Below the pieces are notes generated by a model that saw nothing but the letters and a program-made list of their open reading frames with translations, was not told the DNA's origin and did not search any database. This document shows, piece by piece, positions 1 through 6,681 of a DNA stretch of 9,802 nt (position 1 is its first letter; the number at the start of each line of letters is the position of its first letter). Source of the stretch: Alphaproteobacteria bacterium (GTDB lineage Bacteria > Pseudomonadota > Alphaproteobacteria > ATCC43930 > CGMCC-115725); the NCBI GenBank assembly GCA_030039775.1, contig JASHUX010000242.1, positions 1 to 9,802 on the forward strand. Direction: 5' to 3'. The position numbers were made by a program, and so were the translations under genes.

Positions 1-1
1 G

Positions 2-571
2 CTCGAGCCCGAGGCGGCGCGGCTCTTAGGTGTCGTGCGCCGCAACAGCCTGCGCATGGGCCGGCTGATGGACGACCTGCTCACGTTCTCGCGTCTTCTG
101 CGCCAGCCGCTCGAGAAGCGGCGGGTCGAGCCGGAGGCGATTGTGCGTCGCATCCTGGCGGACAGCGACGCCAAATGGGCCAATCGCGACGTCGCCATCG
201 AATTGGGCGTGCTGCCGGCCTGCGACGCCGACCCGGCACTGCTGACGCGGCTCTATTCGAACCTGATCGATAACGCGATGAAGTTCACCGCCAGAGCGGA
301 TAAGCCGCGTATCGAGATCGGCGGCGCCGTCGAAGGCGGACGTACCGTATATTTCGTTGCCGATAACGGCGTCGGCTTCGACATGGCGCATGCCGGCAAG
401 CTGTTCGGCGTGTTCCAACGCCTCCATCGCGCCGAGGATTTCGACGGCACCGGGGTCGGTCTCGCGGTGGCGCAGCGCATCGTCCACCGGCACGGCGGCG
501 ACCTCTGGGCCAAGGCCGCGCCCGGCCAAGGCGCCTCTTTTTTCTTCACGCTGGGAGCACAAGTGGCATGA
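2..571 (+). CDS. Sensor histidine kinase, C-terminal part (5' end outside window)
   Basis: The frame is open from the first complete codon, so this is the last 189 residues of a longer protein. It covers the end of the dimerisation helix bundle (RMGRLMDDLLTFSR, about residues 18-31) and then a full HATPase_c domain. Visible ATP-binding boxes are the N box (LYSNLIDNAMKFT), G1 (DNGVGFD), the F box region (KLFGVFQRLH) and G2 (GTGVGLA). The phospho-accepting histidine should lie just upstream of the window. The KLFGVFQRLHRAEDFDGTGVGLA style is typical of HisKA kinases of the bacteriophytochrome/PAS type that pair with Rcp1-like regulators. The stop overlaps the next start (ATGA at 568-571), so this kinase and the following response regulator are very probably partners. 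The input domain cannot be known from here. Confidence 0.93.
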   Translation, partial: LEPEAARLLGVVRRNSLRMGRLMDDLLTFSRLLRQPLEKRRVEPEAIVRRILADSDAKWANRDVAIELGVLPACDADPALLTRLYSNLIDNAMKFTARADKPRIEIGGAVEGGRTVYFVADNGVGFDMAHAGKLFGVFQRLHRAEDFDGTGVGLAVAQRIVHRHGGDLWAKAAPGQGASFFFTLGAQVA

Positions 572-1005
572 GCGCGGTCGAGATCATGCTGGTCGAGGAC
601 AATCCCGACGACGTCGAGCTGACGGTACGCGCGCTGCGCAAAAGCAATTTCACCAACCCGATCCGCGTACTGCGCGACGGCGCCGAGGCGCTCGACTATC
701 TCTTCGGTGCGCGGCCCGACGGCACGCCCAACATGGAAGCGTCGCCGGTGGTGATGCTGCTCGACCTGAAGCTGCCGAAAATCAACGGCGCCGAAGTGCT
801 GCAACGGGTCAAAAGCGACGCGCGAACGCAGACGATCCCGGTGGTGGTGCTGACCTCGTCGCGCGAAGACCGCGACCTGCAGGAGACCTACAAGCTTGGC
901 GCCAACTCCTACATCGTGAAGCCGGTCGATTTCGAGCAATTCAACCGCGCCGTCAACCAGATCGGCATGTATTGGCTCTTGATTAACCAGCATCCGGCCG
1001 GGTGA
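568..1005 (+). CDS. Single-domain response regulator, Rcp1/CheY-like
   Basis: This is a 145-residue stand-alone receiver domain with no DNA-binding or enzymatic output domain. The acidic pair is E10/D11 (VEDNPDD), the phospho-acceptor is D66 in MLLDLKLPKING, the switch residue is T96 (VVVLTSS) and the conserved lysine is K118 (YIVKPVDF). The long segment between helix 1 and strand 3 (NPIRVLRDGAEALDYLF) and the closing QIGMYWLLIN helix are typical of the Rcp1 family, which acts with phytochrome-like kinases. The ATG overlaps the kinase stop by four bases, so translation is probably coupled and the kinase encoded upstream is its likely phosphodonor. With no output domain it must signal by protein contact, either as a phosphorelay intermediate or on an unidentified target. 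Confidence 0.95.
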   Translation: MSAVEIMLVEDNPDDVELTVRALRKSNFTNPIRVLRDGAEALDYLFGARPDGTPNMEASPVVMLLDLKLPKINGAEVLQRVKSDARTQTIPVVVLTSSREDRDLQETYKLGANSYIVKPVDFEQFNRAVNQIGMYWLLINQHPAG

Positions 1006-1018
1006 CTCTGGCGGGGCA

Positions 1019-1056
1019 GGGCGGCTTTTGTTACAAGAGCCGCGCCGGATTTTTTT
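1019..1056 (+). terminator. Candidate intrinsic terminator/attenuator before hisB
   Basis: Bases 1021-1030 (GCGGCTTTTG) pair with 1034-1043 (CAAGAGCCGC) around a three-base loop: ten pairs including one G-U. The stem can gain two more G-C pairs (1019-1020 with 1045-1046) across a bulged G1044. Three bases later comes a run of seven T residues at 1050-1056. This is a reasonable Rho-independent terminator for the kinase/regulator transcript. Only ten bases separate the T run from the hisB Shine-Dalgarno, so it could also act as a leader attenuator of the his operon. No histidine-rich leader peptide is visible between 1006 and 1077. Confidence 0.55.
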
Positions 1057-1066
1057 CCGCCGGCCT

Positions 1067-1070
1067 GGAG
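1067..1070 (+). promoter_or_regulatory. Shine-Dalgarno fixing the TTG start of hisB
   Basis: GGAG lies seven bases upstream of the TTG at 1078. The HisB N-terminal extension ahead of the conserved core is short, and the first in-frame ATG (codon 52) falls inside a catalytic motif, so the TTG with this site is the best-supported start. Confidence 0.6.
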
Positions 1071-1077
1071 ACCTGCC

Positions 1078-1716
1078 TTGCCCAAGGCAAATGTTGCATC
1101 ACGCGCCAAAACCGTCGGGCGCACCGCGACCGTTGAGCGCACTACGCGCGAGACGCGGATCGCGGCGACCATCAATCTCGACGGCACCGGCCAATATCAG
1201 GTGTCGACGGGGATCGGCTTCCTCGACCATATGATCGAGCAGATTTCGCGTCACAGCCTGATCGACATCGCGTTGCAGGCGAAAGGCGATCTCCATATCG
1301 ACTTCCATCACACCACCGAGGACACTGGCTATGTCATCGGCGAGGCGGTGTCGAAGGCATTGGGCGATCGCGCCGGCATCGCGCGCTGGGGCGAAGCGCT
1401 GGTGCCGATGGACGAGACCCTAACGCGCGTCGCGCTCGATTGCTCCAACCGGCCTTACCTGATCTGGCGGGTCAACGTGCCGAAGCCGAAGCTGGGCGAG
1501 ATGGACACGGAACTGTTCAAGGAATGGTTCCAGGCCTTCGCGCAGTCGGCCGGCATGACGCTGCACGTCGAGAATCTCTACGGCGAGAACAGCCACCATA
1601 TCGTCGAGTCCTGCTACAAAGGCTTGGCGCGCGCCTTGCGCATGGCGGTGGCGATCGATCCCCGCCGCGGGGGCGCGGTGCCTTCGACCAAAGGCGTGCT
1701 CGGCGGAAGCCTCTGA
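1078..1716 (+). CDS. hisB: Imidazoleglycerol-phosphate dehydratase HisB
   Basis: This 212-residue enzyme dehydrates imidazole glycerol phosphate to imidazole acetol phosphate, a late cytoplasmic step of histidine synthesis. The length matches the monofunctional IGPD family; there is no fused HAD phosphatase as in the bifunctional enterobacterial protein. The manganese-binding motifs of the two half-domains are intact: FLDHM (H51), [10 protein letters not shown] (H77, H78, E81, D82) and NSHHIVES (H173, H174, E177). The C-terminus ends in the family-typical [10 protein letters not shown]. Translation starts at TTG behind GGAG. The gene is the first of the his cluster, and its stop shares one base with the hisH ATG (TGATG, 1714-1718), which suggests coupled translation. 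Confidence 0.98.
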   Translation: MPKANVASRAKTVGRTATVERTTRETRIAATINLDGTGQYQVSTGIGFLDHMIEQISRHSLIDIALQAKGDLHIDFHHTTEDTGYVIGEAVSKALGDRAGIARWGEALVPMDETLTRVALDCSNRPYLIWRVNVPKPKLGEMDTELFKEWFQAFAQSAGMTLHVENLYGENSHHIVESCYKGLARALRMAVAIDPRRGGAVPSTKGVLGGSL

Positions 1717-2357
1717 TGCTGGTGACGATTGTCGATTACGGCTCGGGCAATCTCCGCTCGGCCGCCAAGGCGCTTGAGCGCGTGGCGCGCGAAGCGGGAC
1801 TAGCGGCGGAGATAGCGGTCACCGGCGACGCGGAGAAAGTCCGCGCCGCCGACCGCATTGTGCTGCCTGGCGTCGGGGCGTTCGCCGACTGCAAGCGCGG
1901 TCTCGCGGCACTGCCCGGCGTGATCGAGACGCTGAACGAGCAGGTGATTCGCGGCGGCAAGCCGTTCCTGGGCATTTGCGTCGGCATGCAGCTCATGGCG
2001 ACGCGCGGACTGGAGTTCGAGACCGTGGCGGGGCTCGATTGGATCGCGGGCGACGTCAAATTGATGACGCCGTCCGACCCGAGCCTCAAGATTCCGCATA
2101 TGGGCTGGAACCAGTTGCAGTTCCGCGCAGCGTACCCGGTATTTGCGGGCATCGCGCCGGGCGCGCATGCCTATTTCGTCCATTCCTACGGCTTCGATTG
2201 CGGCAATCCGGCGCACGTCCTCGCCACCGTCGATTACGGCGGACCGGTGACGGCGGCGATCGGGCGCGACAATCTGGTCGGCACGCAATTCCACCCGGAA
2301 AAGAGTCAGGAGACCGGGCTGCGGCTTCTCACCAATTTCCTGCGGTGGCGGCCGTGA
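1716..2357 (+). CDS. hisH: Imidazole glycerol phosphate synthase, glutaminase subunit HisH
   Basis: This is a 213-residue class I glutamine amidotransferase. It hydrolyses glutamine and channels ammonia to HisF for conversion of PRFAR to IGP and AICAR. The nucleophile is C88 in GICVGMQ, and the rest of the triad is H193 and E195 in QFHPEKSQ. The N-terminus [10 protein letters not shown] and the PGVGAFADC segment are diagnostic of HisH. I chose the ATG that overlaps the hisB stop because the conserved [10 protein letters not shown] begins right there; an open frame continues upstream inside hisB but encodes nothing recognisable. The stop overlaps the hisA GTG (GTGA). Its partner hisF lies two genes downstream. 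Confidence 0.98.
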   Translation: MLVTIVDYGSGNLRSAAKALERVAREAGLAAEIAVTGDAEKVRAADRIVLPGVGAFADCKRGLAALPGVIETLNEQVIRGGKPFLGICVGMQLMATRGLEFETVAGLDWIAGDVKLMTPSDPSLKIPHMGWNQLQFRAAYPVFAGIAPGAHAYFVHSYGFDCGNPAHVLATVDYGGPVTAAIGRDNLVGTQFHPEKSQETGLRLLTNFLRWRP

Positions 2358-3073
2358 TCCTTTATCCGGCGATCGACCTCAAAGGCGGCCAATGCGTGCG
2401 CCTGCTGCGCGGCGATATGGACAAGGTGACGGTGTTCAATGCGGATCCCGCCGCGCAGGCCCGCGCCTTTGTCGATGCCGGCGCGCAATGGCTGCACATC
2501 GTCGATCTCGACGGCGCTATCGCGGGCAAGGCCGTAAATGAGATAGCGGTGCGTTCGATCCTCGACGCCGTGAAAGTGCCCGTGCAACTCGGCGGCGGTA
2601 TTCGCGACCGCGATGCGATTGCGCGCTGGTTCGGCACCGGTATCGCGCGGGTGATCCTCGGTACGGCGGCGCTGGCCAATCCGAACCTGGTCACGTCGGC
2701 ATGCCGCGAATTCCCCGCTCGCGTGGCGGTCGGCATCGACGCGCGCAACGGCAAGGTTGCCGTGCGCGGCTGGGTCGAGACCAGCGAGATGACCGCGCTC
2801 GATCTTGCGCGGCGGTTTGAGGATGCCGGCGTCGCCGCGATCATCTTTACCGACATCGACCGGGATGGCGCAATGCAAGGCGTCAATGTCGAGGCGACAG
2901 CCGCATTCGCCGCGCAAATCACGATTCCCGTCATCGCGTCGGGCGGCGTTTCCTCGCTCGACGACATTCGCACGTTGAAGGTGCGCAACGTTCCGGGCGC
3001 TATTCTCGGCCGTGCGCTTTATGAAGGCCGGATTGATTTGAGCGCGGCGTTGGCCGTCGCAGGCGCGCCATGA
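2354..3073 (+). CDS. hisA: ProFAR isomerase HisA (phosphoribosylformimino-AICAR ribotide isomerase)
   Basis: HisA opens the aminoaldose ring of ProFAR to give PRFAR by an Amadori rearrangement. The protein is a 239-residue TIM barrel starting with the conserved [11 protein letters not shown]. The catalytic aspartates are D8 (AIDLKGG) and D129 (VGIDARNG). The half-barrel phosphate-binding repeats are visible as VQLGGGIRD and IASGGVSS, with [12 protein letters not shown] (about 165-176) as the second-half signature. The start is GTG at 2354 within GTGA, overlapping the hisH stop. An in-frame GTG at 2345 would add three residues and cannot be excluded, but the family normally begins right before ILYPAID. 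No clear Shine-Dalgarno is present, consistent with coupling to hisH. The stop overlaps the next gene (ATGA). Confidence 0.97.
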   Translation: MILYPAIDLKGGQCVRLLRGDMDKVTVFNADPAAQARAFVDAGAQWLHIVDLDGAIAGKAVNEIAVRSILDAVKVPVQLGGGIRDRDAIARWFGTGIARVILGTAALANPNLVTSACREFPARVAVGIDARNGKVAVRGWVETSEMTALDLARRFEDAGVAAIIFTDIDRDGAMQGVNVEATAAFAAQITIPVIASGGVSSLDDIRTLKVRNVPGAILGRALYEGRIDLSAALAVAGAP

Positions 3074-4056
3074 GAATCCTGGTTACCGGCAGTTCGGGGC
3101 ATCTCGGCGAGGCGCTGGTGCGCACCTTGCGCGACCTCGATCAGGAAGTGGTCGGGCTCGACATCCTGCCGTCACCCTTCACGCTGCAGGTCGGATCGGT
3201 CGCGGACCGCGCTGCGGTGAAGCGCGCCATGAACGGTGTCGAGGCGGTGTTTCACATGGCGACGCTGCATAAGCCGCACGTCGCGACACACCCTCGACAG
3301 GATTTCGTCGACACCAACGTCACCGGCACGCTCAATCTCCTGGAGGAAGCGCTGGCGGCGAACGTCCGCTCGTTTGTCTTCACCAGCTCCACCAGCGTGT
3401 TCGGCGATGCCATGTCGCCGCCGGCCGGAGCGCCCGCCGCGTGGATCACCGAAGACGTGACGCCCGTCCCGAAGAACATCTACGGCGCGACCAAAGCGGC
3501 GGCCGAGGATTTATGTCAGCTGTTCCATCGCAATCACGGCCTGTCCTGCATCGTGTTGCGCACGTCGCGGTTCTTTCCCGAGGCGGACGACAATCGCGAA
3601 AACCGCGCCGCCTACAGCGACGCCAACCTCAAGACGAACGAATTTCTCCACCGCCGCGTCGACATCGAAGACGTTGTCAGCGCGCATCTCCTGGCGTCGG
3701 AGCACGCTGCCGCGCTCGGCTTCCGTAAATACATCATCAGTGCGACCACGCCATTTCGGCAGGAGGACCTGACGGAACTGCGCACGGCAGCGCCGCGCGT
3801 CGTGAGCCGGCGGGTGCCGGGTTACGAAACCGAATATCGCCGGCGCGGATGGACGATGTTTCCCGACATCGCGCGGGTCTATGTCAACGACCGCGCGCGG
3901 CTCGAATTGGGGTGGCGGCCGCGCTACGATTTCGCCCATGTTCTCGCCGCCCTGGAGGCCGGAGCCGATCCGCGCAGCACCCTTGCTCAGACGATCGGAT
4001 CGAAACGCTATCACGATCGCATCTTCACCGACGGTCCTTATCCGGTGGAGCAATAG
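3070..4056 (+). CDS. NAD-dependent epimerase/dehydratase (extended SDR) inside the his operon
   Basis: This 328-residue protein is an extended short-chain dehydrogenase/reductase of the type acting on nucleotide sugars. The N-terminal Rossmann motif GSSGHLG (7-13, GxxGxxG) binds NAD(P). GLD (about 29-31) would contact the cofactor ribose. The catalytic residues are S106/S107 in [10 protein letters not shown] and Y138-K142 in [17 protein letters not shown] is the usual fourth-helix segment. The C-terminal substrate domain includes [14 protein letters not shown] and [11 protein letters not shown], common in this family. The substrate is unknown; a UDP-glucose epimerase-like or dehydratase role is possible. 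The ATG overlaps the hisA stop and hisF follows after two bases, so it is transcribed with histidine genes although it has no known step in that pathway. Confidence 0.9.
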   Translation: MRILVTGSSGHLGEALVRTLRDLDQEVVGLDILPSPFTLQVGSVADRAAVKRAMNGVEAVFHMATLHKPHVATHPRQDFVDTNVTGTLNLLEEALAANVRSFVFTSSTSVFGDAMSPPAGAPAAWITEDVTPVPKNIYGATKAAAEDLCQLFHRNHGLSCIVLRTSRFFPEADDNRENRAAYSDANLKTNEFLHRRVDIEDVVSAHLLASEHAAALGFRKYIISATTPFRQEDLTELRTAAPRVVSRRVPGYETEYRRRGWTMFPDIARVYVNDRARLELGWRPRYDFAHVLAALEAGADPRSTLAQTIGSKRYHDRIFTDGPYPVEQ

Positions 4057-4058
4057 TC

Positions 4059-4814
4059 ATGTTGAAGATGCGCGTCATTCCCTGTCTCGACGTCACGGCG
4101 GGCCGCGTGGTGAAGGGCGTGAATTTCGTCGATCTGGTGGATGCCGGCGATCCGGTGGAACAGGCGCGGCTTTACGACAAGGAAGGCGCCGACGAGTTGT
4201 GCTTTCTCGACATCACCGCTTCGTCCGACAATCGCGACACGCTCTATGACGTAGTGGCGCGGACCGCCGACCAATGTTTCATGCCGCTCACGGTCGGCGG
4301 CGGCGTCCGCACGCTCGAGGATATCCGCAAGCTCTTGCTGGCGGGCGCCGACAAGACGTCGATCAACACCGCGGCGGTCGCGCGGCCCGAATTTGTCGCG
4401 GAAGCCGCTGAGAAATTCGGCAGTCAGTGCATCGTCGTCGCCATCGACGCAAAACAGGCCGGGCCGGCGAAATGGGAAATCTTCACTCATGGCGGCCGAC
4501 GCGGGACCGGCCTCGACGCGGTCGATTGGGCGAAGCGCATGGTGGCCTCCGGCGCAGGCGAAATTCTGCTCACGTCGATGGACCGCGACGGCACCAAGCA
4601 GGGCTTTGATATTGCGTTAACCAAAACCGTCGCGGATGCCGTCTCCGTGCCGGTCATCGCCTCGGGCGGCGTGGGAACTTTGCAACATATGGTAGAAGGC
4701 ATCCGCGACGGCCACGCCACCGCGGTGCTGGCCGCCTCGATCTTCCATTTCGGTACCTGTCGCATCGCCGAGGCCAAGGCGGCGCTGCGCGACGCGGGAT
4801 TACCCGTCCGATAG
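4059..4814 (+). CDS. hisF: Imidazole glycerol phosphate synthase, cyclase subunit HisF
   Basis: This 251-residue TIM barrel uses ammonia from HisH to convert PRFAR into IGP and AICAR, linking histidine to purine synthesis. The catalytic aspartates D11 (IPCLDV) and D130 (VVAIDAK) fall at the same numbers as the well-studied Thermotoga enzyme, which supports the MLKMRV start. GGTGGAG at 4044-4050, eight bases upstream, also favours this ATG over the in-frame ATG at 4068. Other signatures are [41 protein letters not shown] and VIASGGVGT. The gene starts two bases after the epimerase gene. A 64-base gap follows before the acyltransferase gene. Confidence 0.98.
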   Translation: MLKMRVIPCLDVTAGRVVKGVNFVDLVDAGDPVEQARLYDKEGADELCFLDITASSDNRDTLYDVVARTADQCFMPLTVGGGVRTLEDIRKLLLAGADKTSINTAAVARPEFVAEAAEKFGSQCIVVAIDAKQAGPAKWEIFTHGGRRGTGLDAVDWAKRMVASGAGEILLTSMDRDGTKQGFDIALTKTVADAVSVPVIASGGVGTLQHMVEGIRDGHATAVLAASIFHFGTCRIAEAKAALRDAGLPVR

Positions 4815-4854
4815 GTTGTATTTTAACAAAGTATCAACACGGCGCCTGTAGTTA

Positions 4855-4895
4855 GTTGCGCAACGATGCAGCGAAGGATTGGCGGCGTTGCGCAA
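4855..4895. promoter_or_regulatory. Paired GTTGCGCAA(C) sites in the hisF downstream gap
   Basis: GTTGCGCAAC at 4855-4864 is a perfect ten-base palindrome. Nine of its ten bases recur at 4887-4895, 32 bases downstream (about three helical turns), across the start of the next gene. The surrounding gap (4815-4878) is unusually AT-rich for this window (TTGTATTTTAACAAAG at 4816-4831), as a promoter would be, but no convincing -35/-10 pair could be placed. An operator is possible; chance is also possible. Confidence 0.25.
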
Positions 4896-5799
4896 GACGA
4901 TTTTTCATGAAGATTGGTGGCTCGATATCGTGGCGCCCGGCCGTTGGGCCGAGGTAACGGCGGAGCACGGCTACCTTCGCTATGCCTATTCGAGCCGGCT
5001 CATGTTCCGTTCGATCAAATCGCCGCCGCTGACGCGAACGCTTGGTCCGGTCCTTAAGATCGAAGGCAAGAAAGCCGAAACGCGGCAGCGGGCGGCGTTC
5101 TCCACGGTCTGCGAACTGCTCAATCAACTGCCGGAGTTTGACTTTATTCGCTTCCGCCTTGACCCGTCGCTGACCGATGTCGTGCCGTTCCAGGCCCGCG
5201 GTTACCAGACCAGTCTGCAACATACGCTGTTGGCCGATTGTCGCGAGCCGGAGGAAACTCTGTGGGCGGGGATGCGCGACCGCAAGCGCAACATCATCCG
5301 CCGCGCGGAGGAAACGCTGTCGGTCATGGTCAACGAGGACGGCCCCTCATTTCAGAAATTCTATGAGGCCAATCTCGAAGACGAGAAGTCGTACTTCGAC
5401 TTAACCCTGATTACGAAGATTCATGCCGCGGCGCGCGAGCGCGGCTGTGGCAAGATCCTCACAGCGGTCGACCAGCGTGGCGACATCCATGCGCAGACCT
5501 TCCTCATTTGGGACGACCATAGCTGCTATTACTTTCTGTCCAGCCGCGACACGACGATCGCCCATGCCGGCGCTGTCAGCCTGTTGGTCTGGGCCGGTAT
5601 GAAGCAAGCGCATGCTTTGGGCCTGACGTTCGATTTCGACGGCGTCACCAGCCAGCCGCGTTACCAATTTCTCGTGGAGTTCGGGGGCCAACCCGCGACC
5701 CGGTTCATCGTTTCCAAGGGCTTCTTCCTTTATGACATGCAAGCGGGCGCACGGAAGCTTGCCGACCGTCTGGTCGGCGTCAAAACGGCCACGTTCTAG
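4879..5799 (+). CDS. FemAB/GNAT-like acyltransferase (Acetyltransf_6 type)
   Basis: This is a protein of about 306 residues with the layout of the FemAB-like branch of GNAT acyltransferases. A divergent N-terminal half precedes the basic LWAGMRDRKRNIIRRAEE stretch (about 128-145). Next come the core strands ILTAVDQRGDIHAQTFLIW (about 193-211) and YYFLSSR, and then the family-typical ending FDFDGVTS plus FLVEFGG (about 251-270). Relatives transfer amino acids or acyl groups to lipid II, polysaccharides or other envelope molecules; the substrate here is unknown. The start is uncertain. TTG at 4879 directly abuts the GAAGGA at 4873-4878, while TTG at 4888 lies a normal nine bases from it and may be the real start, giving 303 residues. 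No signal peptide or membrane segment is seen. The gene sits between hisF and hisE on the same strand. Confidence 0.8.
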   Translation: MAALRKTIFHEDWWLDIVAPGRWAEVTAEHGYLRYAYSSRLMFRSIKSPPLTRTLGPVLKIEGKKAETRQRAAFSTVCELLNQLPEFDFIRFRLDPSLTDVVPFQARGYQTSLQHTLLADCREPEETLWAGMRDRKRNIIRRAEETLSVMVNEDGPSFQKFYEANLEDEKSYFDLTLITKIHAAARERGCGKILTAVDQRGDIHAQTFLIWDDHSCYYFLSSRDTTIAHAGAVSLLVWAGMKQAHALGLTFDFDGVTSQPRYQFLVEFGGQPATRFIVSKGFFLYDMQAGARKLADRLVGVKTATF

Positions 5800-5804
5800 T
5801 CTGG

Positions 5805-5828
5805 GCGCCCGCGTGACGCGACGGGCGC
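5805..5828 (+). other. Short GC-rich inverted repeat upstream of hisE
   Basis: GCGCCCG (5805-5811) is perfectly complementary to CGGGCGC (5822-5828) across a ten-base loop. It fills most of the 49-base gap between the acyltransferase and hisE genes. No T run follows, so it is not a classical terminator. It could stabilise the mRNA or tune expression of hisE. An alternative inner hairpin (CGCG at 5810-5813 with 5817-5820) competes with it. Confidence 0.3.
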
Positions 5829-5848
5829 AAATGTGCTAGCCAAGGTGC

Positions 5849-6178
5849 ATGTCCGAGCCAGACGGCACCACCCTCGACAAGCTTTATCAGGTAATCGCGT
5901 CGCGCCGCGACGCCGATCCGACGCGATCCTACAGTGCCAAACTGTTGGCAAGCGGGGCGCCCGCCATCGCCAAGAAGCTTGGCGAGGAAACGGTCGAGGC
6001 CATCATTGAATCCGTGAAGGGCGATCGCGCGCGACTCGCGGCCGAAAGCGCCGATCTTTTGTATCATCTTCTGGTGCTGTGGGCGGCATCCGGTGTCTCG
6101 CCTAACGACGTTTGGCGCGTCCTTGACGCCCGCAGCGGCACCTCAGGCCTCGCCGAAAAGGCCGCGCGGCGGAAATAG
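5849..6178 (+). CDS. hisE: Phosphoribosyl-ATP pyrophosphohydrolase HisE
   Basis: This 109-residue all-alpha enzyme of the MazG-like superfamily removes pyrophosphate from phosphoribosyl-ATP, the second step of histidine synthesis. It is the stand-alone form, not fused to HisI. The magnesium-binding acidic residues are visible: E46, E47 and E50 in KKLGEETVEAIIE, and E66 and D69 in AAESADLLYHLLVLW. The LDKLYQVIASRR start and SYSAKLLASG segment are typical. Only a weak AAGG (5842-5845) precedes the ATG, with a short spacing. hinT starts nine bases after the stop. The separation from hisF by an unrelated gene is unusual, since these two are normally adjacent in alphaproteobacteria. Confidence 0.97.
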   Translation: MSEPDGTTLDKLYQVIASRRDADPTRSYSAKLLASGAPAIAKKLGEETVEAIIESVKGDRARLAAESADLLYHLLVLWAASGVSPNDVWRVLDARSGTSGLAEKAARRK

Positions 6179-6187
6179 GGGCTTTCC

Positions 6188-6556
6188 ATGGTGTATGATC
6201 GCAACAACGTATTCGCCCGCATCTTGCGGGGAGAATTGCCGTCGCGGAAAATCTACGAGGACGAATACGCGCTTGCCTTCCACGACATTAATCCGTTGGC
6301 GCCGGTTCATGGCTTGGTGATCCCGAAGGGCGAGTACGTATCGTTCGACGATTTTGTCGCCAAGGCCCGCGCCGCCGACATCACCGGCTTTTTCCGTGCC
6401 GTCGGCAAGGCGGCGGAACTGCTTGGCGTGTCGGCAACCGGCTACCGGATCCTGGCCAATCACGGGCCCGATGCCCACCCGGAAATCCCGCATTTCCATA
6501 TCCATATTTTCGGCGGCAAGCCGCTGGGCGCCATGCTGCCCCGGGCCGGCCATTAA
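6188..6556 (+). CDS. hinT: HIT-family purine nucleoside phosphoramidase (HinT-like)
   Basis: The 122-residue protein aligns over its whole length with HinT. It has N-terminal NVFARILRGELPS and FHDINPLAPVHGLVIPK, the YRILANHGPDA segment, and the histidine triad H102-F-H104-I-H106 in PHFHIHIFGG. The C-terminal GGKPLGAMLPRAGH resembles the E. coli HinT tail. HinT hydrolyses AMP from nucleoside phosphoramidates and aminoacyl-adenylates in the cytoplasm; the physiological substrate is unclear. AGGGG at 6177-6181 lies six bases before the ATG and overlaps the hisE stop. hisE next to a HIT gene is a neighbourhood I recall from other proteobacteria, so this is probably an ancestral arrangement rather than an insertion. 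Confidence 0.93.
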   Translation: MVYDRNNVFARILRGELPSRKIYEDEYALAFHDINPLAPVHGLVIPKGEYVSFDDFVAKARAADITGFFRAVGKAAELLGVSATGYRILANHGPDAHPEIPHFHIHIFGGKPLGAMLPRAGH

Positions 6557-6573
6557 AATTCGAATCGCCGAAT

Positions 6574-6595
6574 AAGCCGCGAAATACTGCGGTTT
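6574..6595 (+). terminator. Weak candidate terminator after hinT
   Basis: AAGCCGC (6574-6580) can pair with GCGGTTT (6589-6595) around an eight-base loop, with one G-U pair. Only TTTCT follows, so the U tract is poor. It lies 18 bases past the hinT stop, where the his operon would be expected to end, and is the best candidate in the 6557-6681 gap. Confidence 0.35.
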
Positions 6596-6633
6596 CTATG
6601 GTTGACGAATTTTAAACCTTAGCGTGTGACCAT

Positions 6634-6677
6634 GGTTCCTCGAATGCCCGCAAAAGCGGGATTGGTGTCGAGGAGCC
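6634..6677 (+). promoter_or_regulatory. Leader inverted repeat masking the RBS of the PAS-array gene
   Basis: GGTTCCTCGA (6634-6643) pairs with TCGAGGAGCC (6668-6677): nine Watson-Crick pairs and one G-U. A second perfect hairpin is nested inside, CCCGC (6647-6651), AAAA loop, GCGGG (6656-6660). The outer right arm contains the whole Shine-Dalgarno GAGGAG (6670-6675) of the following gene, six bases before its ATG. In the folded RNA the ribosome site would be buried, so this could act as a translational switch. The alternative is a dispersed palindromic repeat of the CCCGC-loop-GCGGG kind common in alphaproteobacterial genomes. No T run follows, so a terminator is unlikely. Confidence 0.5.
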
Positions 6678-6681
6678 TTGG

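Noticed and set aside
1006..1077. A his leader peptide for classical attenuation
   Set aside because: No frame in this stretch has a start codon followed by a run of His codons.
1440..1715. Possible N-terminal extension of HisH (open frame upstream of 1716)
   Set aside because: The extension overlaps hisB in another frame and is not HisH-like. The conserved HisH start coincides with the ATG at 1716.
1976..2353. Possible N-terminal extension of HisA
   Set aside because: The open frame upstream lies inside hisH and encodes a low-complexity Arg/Ala-rich shadow. The HisA family begins at about 2354.
6602..6630. TTGACG at 6602 as a -35 box for the PAS gene
   Set aside because: At the usual 16-18 base spacing no -10-like hexamer is present (TGTGAC at 17), so a sigma-70 promoter is not supported from sequence.
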